A stretch of DNA of 64,000 nucleotides from Melastoma dodecandrum (lineage: Eukaryota > Streptophyta > Magnoliopsida > Myrtales > Melastomataceae). How positions within the stretch are numbered: position 1 is the first letter of the stretch; each line of letters opens with the position of its first letter. The notes below the pieces were generated by a model, which was given only the letters and a program-made list of their open reading frames with translations, was not told the origin of the DNA and did no database searches. This document shows, in pieces, positions 48,001 through 58,511 of the stretch. The translations under genes and the position numbers were made by a program. The stretch spans positions 4,030,001 through 4,094,000 of the forward strand of contig JARUPY010000474.1 of assembly GCA_029817715.1 (NCBI GenBank). Direction: 5' to 3'.

Positions 48001-48306
48001 GCCCAAGTGCATAGGCCCGCAATCACCGCCCCTTCCCCGCTCTTTTGATCTAAATTATTGTCTGTGGTTGCGTGTGTGACTTAGGCTTTAGGTTTATATG
48101 TCGCATGCCTGATTTTAAACAAACAAACCTAAGTTCGGGTCCAACGCCCGTTAAAACGTCGATAAGAGTCTGGCCCACTCCCGGATCGGGCCCAATACCC
48201 GTCAATCAAAAGTTAAACATTTTTTGGACAAATCGCCACCCTTTTCGCATGTGGTAGGATACTAAGGTTAGTAAATAGGAATCCCCGAACCCAGACTCTG
48301 ATTTTT

Positions 48307-48351
48307 CCGACTTAAATCATACTTTTTAAATCTAAGTCGGTGGCGACTCCG
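48307..48351 (+). other. Conserved LTR stem-loop plus PBS-like 11-mer
   Basis: CCGACTTA at 48307-48314 pairs with TAAGTCGG at 48333-48340, followed directly by TGGCGACTCCG at 48341-48351. The same 11 bases start the true PBS at 48708, which lies 367 bases further on. Confidence 0.78.
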
Positions 48352-48707
48352 AACAAAGTTTTCCAAAGCTAAACTAAACTATACTACCCTTTTTTTTTCG
48401 GAGCCATTTGGGGTGAGGTGACGGCTACTCGAGCCGCTCCTTGGGCCCTCCCCGAAATTCGCGAGCGAGGCCTTAACGCAGCCTTTCGCTCGCCGCCTCC
48501 AGGGAACTGGAGACGGTTGGCGAAACGCCCCGCAGACCCGTTCGCGAATCAAGGGAAGGCCCAACCCGGGGCCCCTTTCCACAGCGTCCGGCATTCGAGC
48601 CGTAACGCCGACCGGACTGGGCCTCGGGGGAGCGGGCCCGGATCCTCGGGCTTGCCGGAACCGCCGCCGCGCGCCGCTAGGCCGGAAGGGCGCGCGCACA
48701 TCCCGGA

Positions 48708-48727
48708 TGGCGACTCCGCTGGGGACC
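48708..48727 (+). other. Primer-binding site (tRNA-Arg type)
   Basis: TGGCGACTCCGCTGGGGACC lies seven bases after the 5' LTR end. The first ten bases complement a plant tRNA-Arg 3' end of the form GGAGTCGCCA, the primer type known for Ogre elements. The remaining bases match a tRNA less certainly. Confidence 0.8.
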
Positions 48728-49386
48728 TCCGCATGTGGATTCCTACCGAAAACCTTTTCTTACCACATGCGGAGAGGAGTTACTTGGTTTCGCATGTAAT
48801 TGATTGGCTCGATGCCTTTTGCTTGATCTCCTCTTTGTGTTTGTTTACCGCTTTTTAGGCATTTCTAGGTATGCCCGAACCCGGGGCTAGGATCTTAGGG
48901 GGGTCACCGTTAGGCCCAGCTGTGCTGCTCTTTGCGGTGTGGTTTTGGGTCGGGGCCCCGCCTCCCTTAGTCCGAGGGAGGTCTAGAAACCTCTTCCGAG
49001 TCTAGAATTGCTTGCTCACTACAGGTACCAGACGCCGCACGTGCATTTGTCTGTTACTAAGTGCCTGTGACTTGTGCAGGGACAGGTTCAGGTACGTTTT
49101 GTATGCGATAATCGTGGCACTAACCCTGTTCGTTTTGCAGAGGTTTGGGTTGGTCACAAGGGGGGGTTCCGAATTTCTTTTCTCCCTTCCCTACCTCTTT
49201 TTCTTTATGTCATCATACTCATCTGCATCCATTTCACACGAACGCTTGTTAATCAATAATCAATATATCAACACTTTTACATTTGTTAGGTATTCTCATT
49301 GTTCCAGTAGGAGAAAACTTGCATGCAAATTCACCTCATGTTAGGAGTAGGATTGGATTGTTATTACAACTGAATGACGTCAAAGC

Positions 49387-50577
49387 ATGCAGGTTTGTCA
49401 AATGGACTCAATTGCACTGCGCTCGGATACTCCATCCTATGACAAACTCCGAGATTGGTTCAAAGTACTCAGACCCTCAGAGCAGGAATTCGTCAAGCTA
49501 AAGCTCAAAGGTCTACTCCATCTGATCAGACTCGAAGTCGATTGGTTCATGCTACAACACCTCATCGCCCGGTGGAATCCGAACACGTACACCTTCCATT
49601 TCGGTACCTTGGAGCTCGCACCACTATACGAGGAATACGGGCACCTCTCCGGACTTCCTCATCTCCCAGGAATATCACCGTTGCCTCATTTCGACAAGCC
49701 GAAAGAATACATCACCAACTTGCTTCAGATCTCTCCGGCGAACGTGTCCACTTTATTCACGACAGAGGGGCACATCAGCATCAAGGAACTCTGCAAGTAT
49801 CAACTGACACCGTACGTACCGGAAGTAGGAGACGGCCAAGGTTCAGCGCGTGCCTTCATCCTCATGTTCGCAGGAACGGTTCTTTATCCCTATAAAAAGG
49901 AATCGATTCACGGACGAGCGGTTTACCTGACAAAGGCCATTCTCAAAGGACAACCCTTCCTCCCTAATCTAGTTGGTGAGATGAATTACAGTCTTACCAA
50001 GATAGTGCGGAAAGCAAGAGAAGGAATCCGGAACCATCACTTCTCCTTCAGTCCTCCATTGCTCCAGGCCTGGTTCTACATTCACATTGGCATCACCGGA
50101 GAGTCGTTCAGGCGGGAGCAGTTTCCGGATTTACTCGACCGCATATCAGACCGCGCTCGGCTTCCAACCCGCACATTTGCAGGAGTTAGGGCTCTCTTCC
50201 GCTCACTGGAACCAGAGGATTTCTATCAGAAGGCCAAATGCTTCGACGTGGACCTGGCCATTACAAGCTCCCCAGACGGAGATTACATCCCAATCACTGG
50301 GATCACCGGGACATCCTATTACTGTCCAGCGAGGGTGATGCATCAGTTTGGAGGAAGTCCACGAGCTAAACCAGCGCCGAGCAAATTATTTGACCCAATC
50401 GACTTGGACAGCCAACCACCAAGGGGAGTAGTTCAACGGGTCATGACACATATCGCTCGAGTCTGGGCAAATCTCAAAGAAGAGGAGTACGATCTTTGCA
50501 TGGAACATCAGGCTGACATCGACGCCCGATCCGCACGATTCCAGAAGAAACGGATAACTCCATGGGATCGCATTTGA
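49387..50577 (+). CDS. Ogre ORF1, 396-aa accessory protein
   Basis: An open frame upstream of gag, in the place where Ogre elements carry their extra ORF1. The protein starts MQVCQMDSIALRSDTPSYDK and has a globular, plant-mobile-domain/DUF7745-like character (FHFGTLELAPLYEEYGHLSG). It ends with basic FQKKRITPWDR. I see no catalytic motif; its function in Ogre elements is not known. About 680 bases of leader lie between the PBS and the start. The first ATG is used here; one at codon 6 is also possible. The frame is intact. Confidence 0.85.
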   Translation: MQVCQMDSIALRSDTPSYDKLRDWFKVLRPSEQEFVKLKLKGLLHLIRLEVDWFMLQHLIARWNPNTYTFHFGTLELAPLYEEYGHLSGLPHLPGISPLPHFDKPKEYITNLLQISPANVSTLFTTEGHISIKELCKYQLTPYVPEVGDGQGSARAFILMFAGTVLYPYKKESIHGRAVYLTKAILKGQPFLPNLVGEMNYSLTKIVRKAREGIRNHHFSFSPPLLQAWFYIHIGITGESFRREQFPDLLDRISDRARLPTRTFAGVRALFRSLEPEDFYQKAKCFDVDLAITSSPDGDYIPITGITGTSYYCPARVMHQFGGSPRAKPAPSKLFDPIDLDSQPPRGVVQRVMTHIARVWANLKEEEYDLCMEHQADIDARSARFQKKRITPWDRI

Positions 50578-50743
50578 TAGAGGACATCTCCTCCCAATCC
50601 TTGGGCCTGCGAGCTCATCCTATCTTTCGTTTTTATTTTAAAGAACTGTATTGTGAAATGAACCTTTTTGGGATTTTATCTAATGCACTTCTTTTCAATT
50701 GGATTGAATTCGTTATAATCACAATCCAATCCTTGCATTAGAC

Positions 50744-53700
50744 GTGCAATCATGCATCATGACATGTCACGCATCCAAAGTATTTCATCATGTGATATTG
50801 ATCAAATGTTCTTTTTCTCCAAGGTATCGAACAATTGCTCCTTACAGAAGACGCCAAAAATTCCGTTCCCTTCGAGCTGTGATGGCTGAGGCCTCTGCGG
50901 GAGATGAACCTCCACCTACTGCTGGAGTCACCATCGCCATTCCTCCACCCATCGCCGCCGAATTTCTAACACCAGCAGAACCTGCCATGCCTTTCCCAGG
51001 ATCCGCGTTCCCTCCGTTGCCCCAGACCACACTGGCTGTTGGGCAATCCTTGGACGGAGGAATGCCGCCGATGTACATACTGCCACTCGCCGCCTCGATA
51101 GCGCCAGCAGTGCAATCCCCTGCTGCTCCATCGACCGCAGCTCCCTTCAATCCTAACATAAACATGCCAGCCCAAGGTGCAAGCAGTTCTTCACTGGGAG
51201 ATAAGGTGGAGTCTCTTACGGCTGAACTCTCCTCCCTAAAGATAATGATGGCTGAGCTCCTGCAGCGACAATTGGCAGCCACACCTGCTCCTGCAATCTC
51301 CCAAAACCCTCACCTTCCTCCTGTCATGCCAGGACCTCAAACACCACCATACCCATACTGTCCTAGCCTAAACACTCCACCGAACACTTTACCTTCTTAT
51401 GACCCACCAAACACCCTACCTCCTTACAACCCAGTCATACCCGGATCCGCTACCTCCACAAGCGTAGCACCCTTATATAACCCATACATGCGTGGGCCAC
51501 CTCTCTCCCTTCCTATGCCACAACCATATTTACCTCCATACTACCCTCAGCCAACATCCCAAGGGCCAACTCCCTACCTCCCAATGTCGTTCGGGCAAAC
51601 TCCCCACACCCAAATGCAAACACTTGGGCCAACTCCTTACCCTCAATCAACCTCTACACCTCCCACCATCAGAATTCCTCAGCCAATTGCCACCCCTTCA
51701 GCTCCACATGTGGAACCTACCTTACCAAGCCCGCGAACCCGCAATGCGGCAATCGTTGATGAATTATTTGGTGAACAACAACAAGCTAGCGCCTTCGAGA
51801 CAAGGCTCGAGGCTAGGATCGCCTCAATGCAGCAGGAGGAGGCTCGCCGCATGGCAAAACTGGAAGAGCGCCTAAACGCTATCCAGGGGTATCGGGCACA
51901 TAACTGGGAGTACGCCAACTACCAAATCCCTCAAATACAAGTCCCACCAAAGTTCAAAATGCCCGAGTTCGAGAAATTCCGCGGGAATGGCTGTCCGGAA
52001 CTACATTTGAAACACTTCTGCCACAAGATGGCTGTGTATCCGGCGGACGACAAATTCCGTATCGCCATGTTTCAAGAAAGCTTGGCAGAGTCAGCATTGC
52101 ATTGGTACTACACCAAGGATGTTAGCCAATACGCGACGTTCAAAGACCTGGCCCTCGATTTCCTCAATTATTACAGCTTTAATGTGGAGATGGCGCCTAC
52201 AATCTCGGATCTGCGGAAATTGAGGAGATACCGCGCCGAGGACGTTAAGCAGTTTGCGTACCGGTTCAGGCACATTGCGTCTCAGATCAAACCGGCGCTT
52301 ACGGAGAGAGAGCTTATCGATGAATTCCTCCAGTTGCTCCCACGTGAATACATGCCCTACATGATCGGGCAGACATTTTCAACCTTCGCTCAGGCAGTCA
52401 TCAACGCAGACAAACTTGACGGAGTAAATCGAGAAGGGCTAATCCCTTCCCCTTCAGCAAAACCGGCAGTGAAGCCCAGGCCCAAGGAGCTTATCGCAAC
52501 TGCTGAGCAGAACAGGCAATCGATGAGGGCAACTCCACCCCCGGCTTCGTACGCGCCAAGGACGTATGTTGCAGCCGCGCTTAGGCCTCCAGCACCGGCA
52601 GCAACTCGTTTCAGACCTCCCATTAATATGGCAGGACAACAGCAGCCAAGGCCTGCACAAGTGGAGCGTCCACGACGAAGGCTGGAGGACTTGACTCCAA
52701 CGCCTGATCCCCTGGATGTAATGTTTGTTCGATTGAGGGACATGGGCTTTATCAAGCCCGTTGAAGCCAAAGCCACCAATCCCTCATCGTTTGGATACAA
52801 CCCCAAGGCGGTTTGTCAGTACCACTCGGGAGCAATGGGGCATGACACCAAGGATTGCATTGCCTTGAAGTTCAAGATTCAGAATCTGTTAGACGAAGGA
52901 GCAATTACATTCTCCGTGCCTGCGACTGCCCCAAATGTTAAGAACAATCCTCTCCCGGAGCATGTAAATTATATTGGGGCAAACTTCTTCTCAGTTTTGG
53001 CTGAACATGAAGAGGAAGTGAACATGTATGAATACGACTACGCACAACCAAGGGGCGTCATTGTTGTAAGCACTGGTCGAGGTCGAGGTCGCAGCCGAGG
53101 TAGGGGAAGAGGTCGTGCGCCTCAATCCAGCAGAAGTGTTCAGCCCACTATCTTGCCGGATGGATTTACACTGGTTCCCCATCGGCAGCCAAGGACGCCG
53201 TATGTTTACGTTTCGTTGGGATCAGCACAATCTGGAGCGTGTCAGACAGAATCGTCGCCTGTGACGGAACCAAGGATTCCGGTCGTGATGAGACCCACCT
53301 GCACGCCCCTCAGCCCAGAAGTTGAGTTAATCACCCGCTCTGGGAGAATAGTGCCAGCCCTTGAAGCCTCATCCCCGGTTGAATCTTCGAAGCCCAAAGC
53401 GCCATCGAACGAACAAATCCGCAAGGTGATTTATACGGTGAAGGGAAGTGACTATGACATAGTTGAGCAGCTCAGAAAACAGCCAGCTCAAATCTCTTTG
53501 TTCGACCTTATCCACTCCTCCGACAAGCACAGGGAGATGTTGGAGAAATTTCTAGCCGAGGTGCATGTGCCCGAGCAGGTTGAAGTCGCCGCACTGGATG
53601 CATACATGAGTAGCATGTTGGCAAGCAACGTGATTACCTTTTCAGAGGATGATCTACCGGAGCAGGGGCATGATCATAACAGTGCGCTTTTCATCACGCT

Positions 53701-54808
53701 CAAATGCCGTGAAACTACCATCTCCAAAGTTCTTATTGATGGCGGTTCAGGAGTTAATACCATTCCGGTGGCTGTAGCTCAAAAACTCGGCATCAATATT
53801 GGAAAACTCCCACAGTCCAACTTAACCATTCACGCTTTCGATGGCGCAAAACGTCAGGCTCATGGAGAAGTTACGCTGGAGATTAGAGTTGGACCGACGC
53901 TTTTCTCTACTCAATTCCAAGTCCTCGAGACTGCAGGGTCCTTCAACATGCTGCTGGGGCGTCCTTGGATTCATCAAGCCGGGGCAGTTCCCTCGACGCT
54001 GCACCAGATGGTCAGATTCTCTTCAGATGGCAAGCTCATCACAGTCCGGGGAGAACATTCGATGGAGCTTTGCCACGAGATTGACATGCCATACGTGGGA
54101 GAGCCAACCGAAGAACCGTCAACAACACAGACCTTGGAGGTGGTCAACATGGTGAGGCGCGATTACAAATCAGATCCCTTGATGACGTGGGGCAACATCA
54201 GTGCCGCAAAAGAGTTCCTCAGACATGGATATCAACCAGGCCAAGGACTCGGAATCAGAGGACAAGGGATGATTTATCCGATCACTATTCCAGCTCCTGC
54301 AGGGACTAGTGGGCTTGGATTCACGGGCAAAATGCGACGCAATCAAGGCAATCACACCAGCAACAAATCAGGCATCCGTTTCGTACGTTCATCTGCGGCG
54401 ACAATGGAAGGCGAGATCCTATCAGAGAAGCTGGAGAATGTGAAGATCCGGAGTGACGGAGAAATTGATGGTGAGCGAACGACTGTCGAACATATCAATG
54501 TTGTCCAAGTGAATTTAGGGCTTGGTCATGGGCGCCGACCTCGCATGAGAGCCCATTTCGTACCTCCCAGTATTGCCATCCGACAAGCCGGGGCACCGTA
54601 CTTTCGAGCTCCAGTGGTACCAAGGCTGCCCACGACTCCCCCAAGAACTGAAGTACCGCCTCCGAATGGGCGTGTGGACTCCCCTACTGCGAACGAAGAA
54701 GCGGAGGGGAAACAAGATGAGCAGACAGGGACGCAAGAGTCCGAAGAAGAAGTCTGTATGATGGAAGCGTCGATCCCGGCCGAGCCAGACATGCCTCTCG
54801 ACGGGTGA
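50744..54808 (+). CDS. Ogre gag-protease polyprotein (first part of the spliced gag-pol)
   Basis: Open frame of 1354 codons; the likely start is the ATG at 50882 (MAEASAGDEPPP), since the first 46 codons look like untranslated leader. A Pro-rich N-terminal third is followed by a gag domain at about residues 405-565 (LRKLRRYRAEDVKQFAYRFR), and a CHHC-type knuckle near 691 (CQYHSGAMGHDTKDC). A GRGRGRSRGRGRGR basic stretch lies near 780, an aspartic protease near 996 (VLIDGGSGVNTIP, then LLGRPWIH), and a G-patch-like segment near 1157 (GYQPGQGLGIRGQG). The protease motif is D-G-G rather than D-T/S-G, as other Tat elements also vary. The stop at 54806-54808 lies inside the predicted intron, so unspliced RNA would make gag-protease only and spliced RNA would extend into pol. 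Confidence 0.92.
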   Translation: MQSCIMTCHASKVFHHVILIKCSFSPRYRTIAPYRRRQKFRSLRAVMAEASAGDEPPPTAGVTIAIPPPIAAEFLTPAEPAMPFPGSAFPPLPQTTLAVGQSLDGGMPPMYILPLAASIAPAVQSPAAPSTAAPFNPNINMPAQGASSSSLGDKVESLTAELSSLKIMMAELLQRQLAATPAPAISQNPHLPPVMPGPQTPPYPYCPSLNTPPNTLPSYDPPNTLPPYNPVIPGSATSTSVAPLYNPYMRGPPLSLPMPQPYLPPYYPQPTSQGPTPYLPMSFGQTPHTQMQTLGPTPYPQSTSTPPTIRIPQPIATPSAPHVEPTLPSPRTRNAAIVDELFGEQQQASAFETRLEARIASMQQEEARRMAKLEERLNAIQGYRAHNWEYANYQIPQIQVPPKFKMPEFEKFRGNGCPELHLKHFCHKMAVYPADDKFRIAMFQESLAESALHWYYTKDVSQYATFKDLALDFLNYYSFNVEMAPTISDLRKLRRYRAEDVKQFAYRFRHIASQIKPALTERELIDEFLQLLPREYMPYMIGQTFSTFAQAVINADKLDGVNREGLIPSPSAKPAVKPRPKELIATAEQNRQSMRATPPPASYAPRTYVAAALRPPAPAATRFRPPINMAGQQQPRPAQVERPRRRLEDLTPTPDPLDVMFVRLRDMGFIKPVEAKATNPSSFGYNPKAVCQYHSGAMGHDTKDCIALKFKIQNLLDEGAITFSVPATAPNVKNNPLPEHVNYIGANFFSVLAEHEEEVNMYEYDYAQPRGVIVVSTGRGRGRSRGRGRGRAPQSSRSVQPTILPDGFTLVPHRQPRTPYVYVSLGSAQSGACQTESSPVTEPRIPVVMRPTCTPLSPEVELITRSGRIVPALEASSPVESSKPKAPSNEQIRKVIYTVKGSDYDIVEQLRKQPAQISLFDLIHSSDKHREMLEKFLAEVHVPEQVEVAALDAYMSSMLASNVITFSEDDLPEQGHDHNSALFITLKCRETTISKVLIDGGSGVNTIPVAVAQKLGINIGKLPQSNLTIHAFDGAKRQAHGEVTLEIRVGPTLFSTQFQVLETAGSFNMLLGRPWIHQAGAVPSTLHQMVRFSSDGKLITVRGEHSMELCHEIDMPYVGEPTEEPSTTQTLEVVNMVRRDYKSDPLMTWGNISAAKEFLRHGYQPGQGLGIRGQGMIYPITIPAPAGTSGLGFTGKMRRNQGNHTSNKSGIRFVRSSAATMEGEILSEKLENVKIRSDGEIDGERTTVEHINVVQVNLGLGHGRRPRMRAHFVPPSIAIRQAGAPYFRAPVVPRLPTTPPRTEVPPPNGRVDSPTANEEAEGKQDEQTGTQESEEEVCMMEASIPAEPDMPLDG

Positions 54809-55110
54809 AACTTTCCATCTTTATTTTTCTGCACTTAGAATCAAGAGTAGGTTTCCTTGCTACATTCTGGTCGCGGACTAGCAAGGTTGTCTATATGTAA
54901 CGCGACCCCTAGGCAATACCTAGGGCGTTTGTGGGATCGGGCCGCTGATGTTCAGGGCGAATCCGATAAAACAATGAGGGACCCGCTGAGTCCTGATCCC
55001 ACATTATTTTCTTTTGGTCAAAAGCGCATGCCTTATTATGAATTGTTGCATGAAACAATATTTCAAATAACTCATTTGAATACATCACTCTAATTCCTTC
55101 TCCTTTTCAG
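54805..55110 (+). other. Predicted Ogre intron joining gag-pro to pol
   Basis: Donor GACGG|GTGAAA at 54804/54805; acceptor TTCCTTCTCCTTTTCAG ends at 55110. The upstream exon ends two bases into a codon, and the downstream exon supplies the third base (GG|G). The resulting frame is exactly that of the open frame running through 55199-55489. Intron length is 306 bp, and it contains the gag-pro stop codon. Ogre elements are known to be partly spliced at this place. Confidence 0.85.
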
Positions 55111-58100
55111 GAACGGCGCTTCGGGTACACCCGGGAAAACCTCTGAACAAGACAGAGAAACAATAAATGACCCGAAATCTATAGACGGGTATTACGGTTT
55201 GGAGCAGGGTCTTCAACGACATGAGGAACCAAAGGACCTTACATTACAAAAACCAGTTTCAATTAACATCGGAACTGAAGATGACCCCAAGGAGTTGTTC
55301 ATCGGTGTAGATTTATCAGATGATGAAGCCAAGGATATTGTTAACCTTCTTAAAGAATTCTCTGATGTGTTTGCTTGGTCATATGCAGATATGCCGGGAC
55401 TAGATCCAGAGATTGTGGAGTACAAGATTCCTACCGACCCGTCTATTCACCCTATAAGCAGAAGCAACGTCGATACAAGCCTGAATTAGCCCTTGCCATC
55501 AAGGAAGAAGTAGATAAACTACTGAAAGTCAACTTTATTGAGGTGGCTACCTATCCAGAGTGGGTCGCTAACATAGTCCATGTCATCAAGAAGAACGGGA
55601 AGGTCCGAGTCTGCGTCGATTACCGCGACCTCAACAAAGCAAGTCCCAAGGACGACTTCCCACTCCCACACATCGACTTACTGGTGGACAACACCGCCGG
55701 ATTCAACAGATTCTCTTTCATGGATGGATTCTCTGGTTACAATCAGATTCGCATGGCCGAAGAAGATAAAGAGAAGACAACCTTCACGACACCTGGGGCA
55801 CATTCTATTATCGGGTCATGCCCTTCGGGCTCAAGAACGCTGGGGCAACCTATCAGCGTGCTATGGTGGTCCTTTTTCACGATATGATGCATCGCGAGAT
55901 TGAAGTCTACGTCGACGACATGATCGCCAAGTCCAAACAAGATGAGAGCCACACTGTCATTCTTCGAAAGTTATTTGAGCGGCTTCGTAAATACAAGCTA
56001 CGTCTCAACCCCGCCAAATGTGTGTTTGGGGCAACTTCAGGCAAACTCCTCGGTTTCGTCGTCAGCAATAAAGGCATTGAGATTGATCCTGATAAAATCA
56101 AAGCAATTCGTGATCTCCCAGCTCCAAAGTCAGTCAAAGAGATCCGTGGCTTCATGGGTCGCGTTAACTACATCGGAAGGTTCATATCCAACCTAGCCGA
56201 CACATGCAAACCTCTGTTCAAGAAACTGAGGAAAAACGTCAAGTTTGAGTGGGATGATGAGTGCAAAATTGCATTTGAGCAAATCAAGACATACTTGACA
56301 GAACCACCAGTTCTCATCCCTCCAAAGCCGGGGCATCCTCTCATACTCTATCTCACAGTCAGAGAAGAATCATTTGGGGCCATGCTCGCCCAACAATTGC
56401 CGGATGCCAAGGAACACGCGATCTACTACCTCAGCAAGAAATTTACGGATTGTGAGTCGAGATACACAACTTCCGAGCGTACTTGTTGTGCTCTCATTTG
56501 GGTCCTTCACCGACTCCGACAGTATACTTTGCACTATGAGATCCTGTTAGTATCCGAAAATGATCCACTCAAATATCTCTTCGACAAGCCAACACTGATG
56601 GGAAGAGTCTCCAAGTGGCAACTACAGCTTGCCGAGTTCGACATTCGATTCCACTCCACGAAGTCAGTGAAAGGGAGAACGATCGCTGACCATATTGCTG
56701 AATACCCAGGAACGGATGATTCCTCTTTAGAAATCGGATTGTCGGACGAGAACATCCTGCTCATGGAACATGAATCAAGATGGAAGATGTACTTCGACGG
56801 TGCAGTGAATTCCTCGGGATCAGGAATAGGAGCTGTTGTAATCTCCCCAGATGGACAATATTACCCGACAGCGGCCAAAGTCACATTTCCATGCACGAAC
56901 AATATTGCCGAGTATGAAGCATGCATCCTCGGCCTACTTCGCGCAATCGACATGCGGGTTAAACTCCTGGACGTTCATGGAGATTCGGCACTCATCATCT
57001 CCCAGACGAATGGAGCTTGGCGCACTCGAGACCCAAAGCTCATTCCATATCAGGATTATCTACAAACGCTAATCCGACAATTCACTGACATTGAATTCAA
57101 CTACCTCCCACGAACTGATAACCGATTTGCTGATGCTCTTGCAGTGCTCGCATCGATGATTCCGTTAGCTGGAGAAATGAACATCGAGCCTCTACGCATC
57201 AATATCGCTGATGATCCGAGCTGCATGCACGTTGAACAAAGTCAACCAGAAGATGCTCTACCTTGGTTCACGGACATCAAGGATTATTTACAATCAGGAG
57301 GATTTCCCCAAAATAGCACAGGGAAAGAACGCAAATTCATACGGAGGATAACAAAAAGCTATTTCCTGGACGGGGATACATTGTACAAGAAATCCTTCAC
57401 GACGGCCCTCATGAGATGCGTCACCAAGCAAGAAGCTGATGCTCTTATTGTCGAAGTACATGAAGGGATTTGCGGACCACACATGAATGGATACGCTCTT
57501 GCCCAGAAGATAATGCGACAAGGGTACTATTGGCTCACAATGGAAGCCGATTGCATCAAATACGTCAAAGCGTGTCACAAGTGTCAAATTTACAGCAACA
57601 AGGTACATGTGCCTCCAACAAGACTCTACCCGCTATTTGAGCCATGGCCATTCTCAATGTGGGGTATGGACGTAATCGGGCCAATCAATCCCAAAGCGTC
57701 AAACGGACACCGATTCTTGCTGGTCGCAATCGATTACTTCACCAAGTGGATTGAAGCCCAATCCTTCAAAGAAGTTACAGCAAACAATGTCGTACGTTTC
57801 ACGAGGGCGAACATCATCGCCCGATATGGAGTTCCGGAGCTATTGGTCACAGACAATGGTTCAAACTTCAACAGTAAACTGATGGGATCCTTATGCGAAG
57901 AATTCCGGATCAAACATCTCAACTCTTCACCATATCGTCCACAAATGAACGGCGCAGTCGAAGCCGCCAACAAGAACATGAAGAAGATTCTTCAGAAAAC
58001 AGCAATTACCTATCGCGACTGGCACGAGAAGCTCCCTTTTGCGTTACTCGCCTACAGAACGACAATGCCCACTTCAACTGGGGCAACCCCCTTTGAGCTT

Positions 58101-58511
58101 GTCTATGGCACTCAAGCAGTCATTCCAGCAGAAGTTAAATTACCGACTCTCAGGGTATCATCCCAAAGCAACATGACAGAAGAAGAGAAGGTCGACCATC
58201 AACTCGCCCACCTCGACTTCATTGATGAGAAACGACTTGTTGCAGCTCACCACATGCAATGCTATCAACAACGCATGTCTAGAGCATTCAACAAAAAGGT
58301 CAAGCCGATCAGATACAGACCAGGTGACCTCGTTCTTAAAAGAATCCTACCAAATGTCAAGGATCCACGAGGGAAGTTCGCTCCAAACTACGAAGGACCA
58401 TTCGTCGTTAAGCACGCCTTCTCAGGAGGAGCAACCATCTTAACAAAGATGGACGGAGGAGACCTGCCACAAGCAATCAACGCAGATGCTCTCCGACGAT
58501 ATTACACCTAA
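55111..58511 (+). pseudogene. Ogre pol: reverse transcriptase, two RNase H domains, integrase; two frameshifts
   Basis: RT covers about 55480-56200 with WVANIVHVIKKNGKVRVCVD and the catalytic YVDD at about 55907-55918. A degenerate Gypsy-type RNase H follows (56330-56700; LYLTVREESFGAML lacks the usual catalytic Asp). A second RNase H has an apparent active site (56788-57170; MYFDGAVNSSGSGIGAVVI), the Tat-lineage feature. Integrase has an HHCC finger (EVHEGICGPH .. CHKCQIY) and D, D, E in GMDVIG, VTDNGSNF and NGAVEAANKN; a C-terminal domain ends at 58511. Two apparent single-base deletions, near 55453 and near 55794, put the first RT motifs in other frames, so this copy cannot make full RT as sequenced. 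No other break is seen to the stop. Confidence 0.93.

Larger units (their letters stand above)
44541..48700 (+). repeat. 5' LTR of the Ogre element (4160 bp)
   Basis: Starts TGTAATGCC and ends GCGCGCACA. A CTT microsatellite lies at 44965-45007. The last 840 bases carry the segment shared with the two solo LTRs, including CGGGTCCAACGCCCG-type hairpins near 48137 and the stem-loop at 48307-48340. Open frames at 44721-45301 that encode poly-Glu, poly-Arg or poly-Leu are read from the CTT repeat and are not genes. Confidence 0.93.

Noticed and set aside
48379..48858. Frames on both strands near the 5' LTR end
   Set aside because: GC-rich LTR and leader sequence shared with solo LTRs; no protein family and no conserved frame in the other LTR copies.
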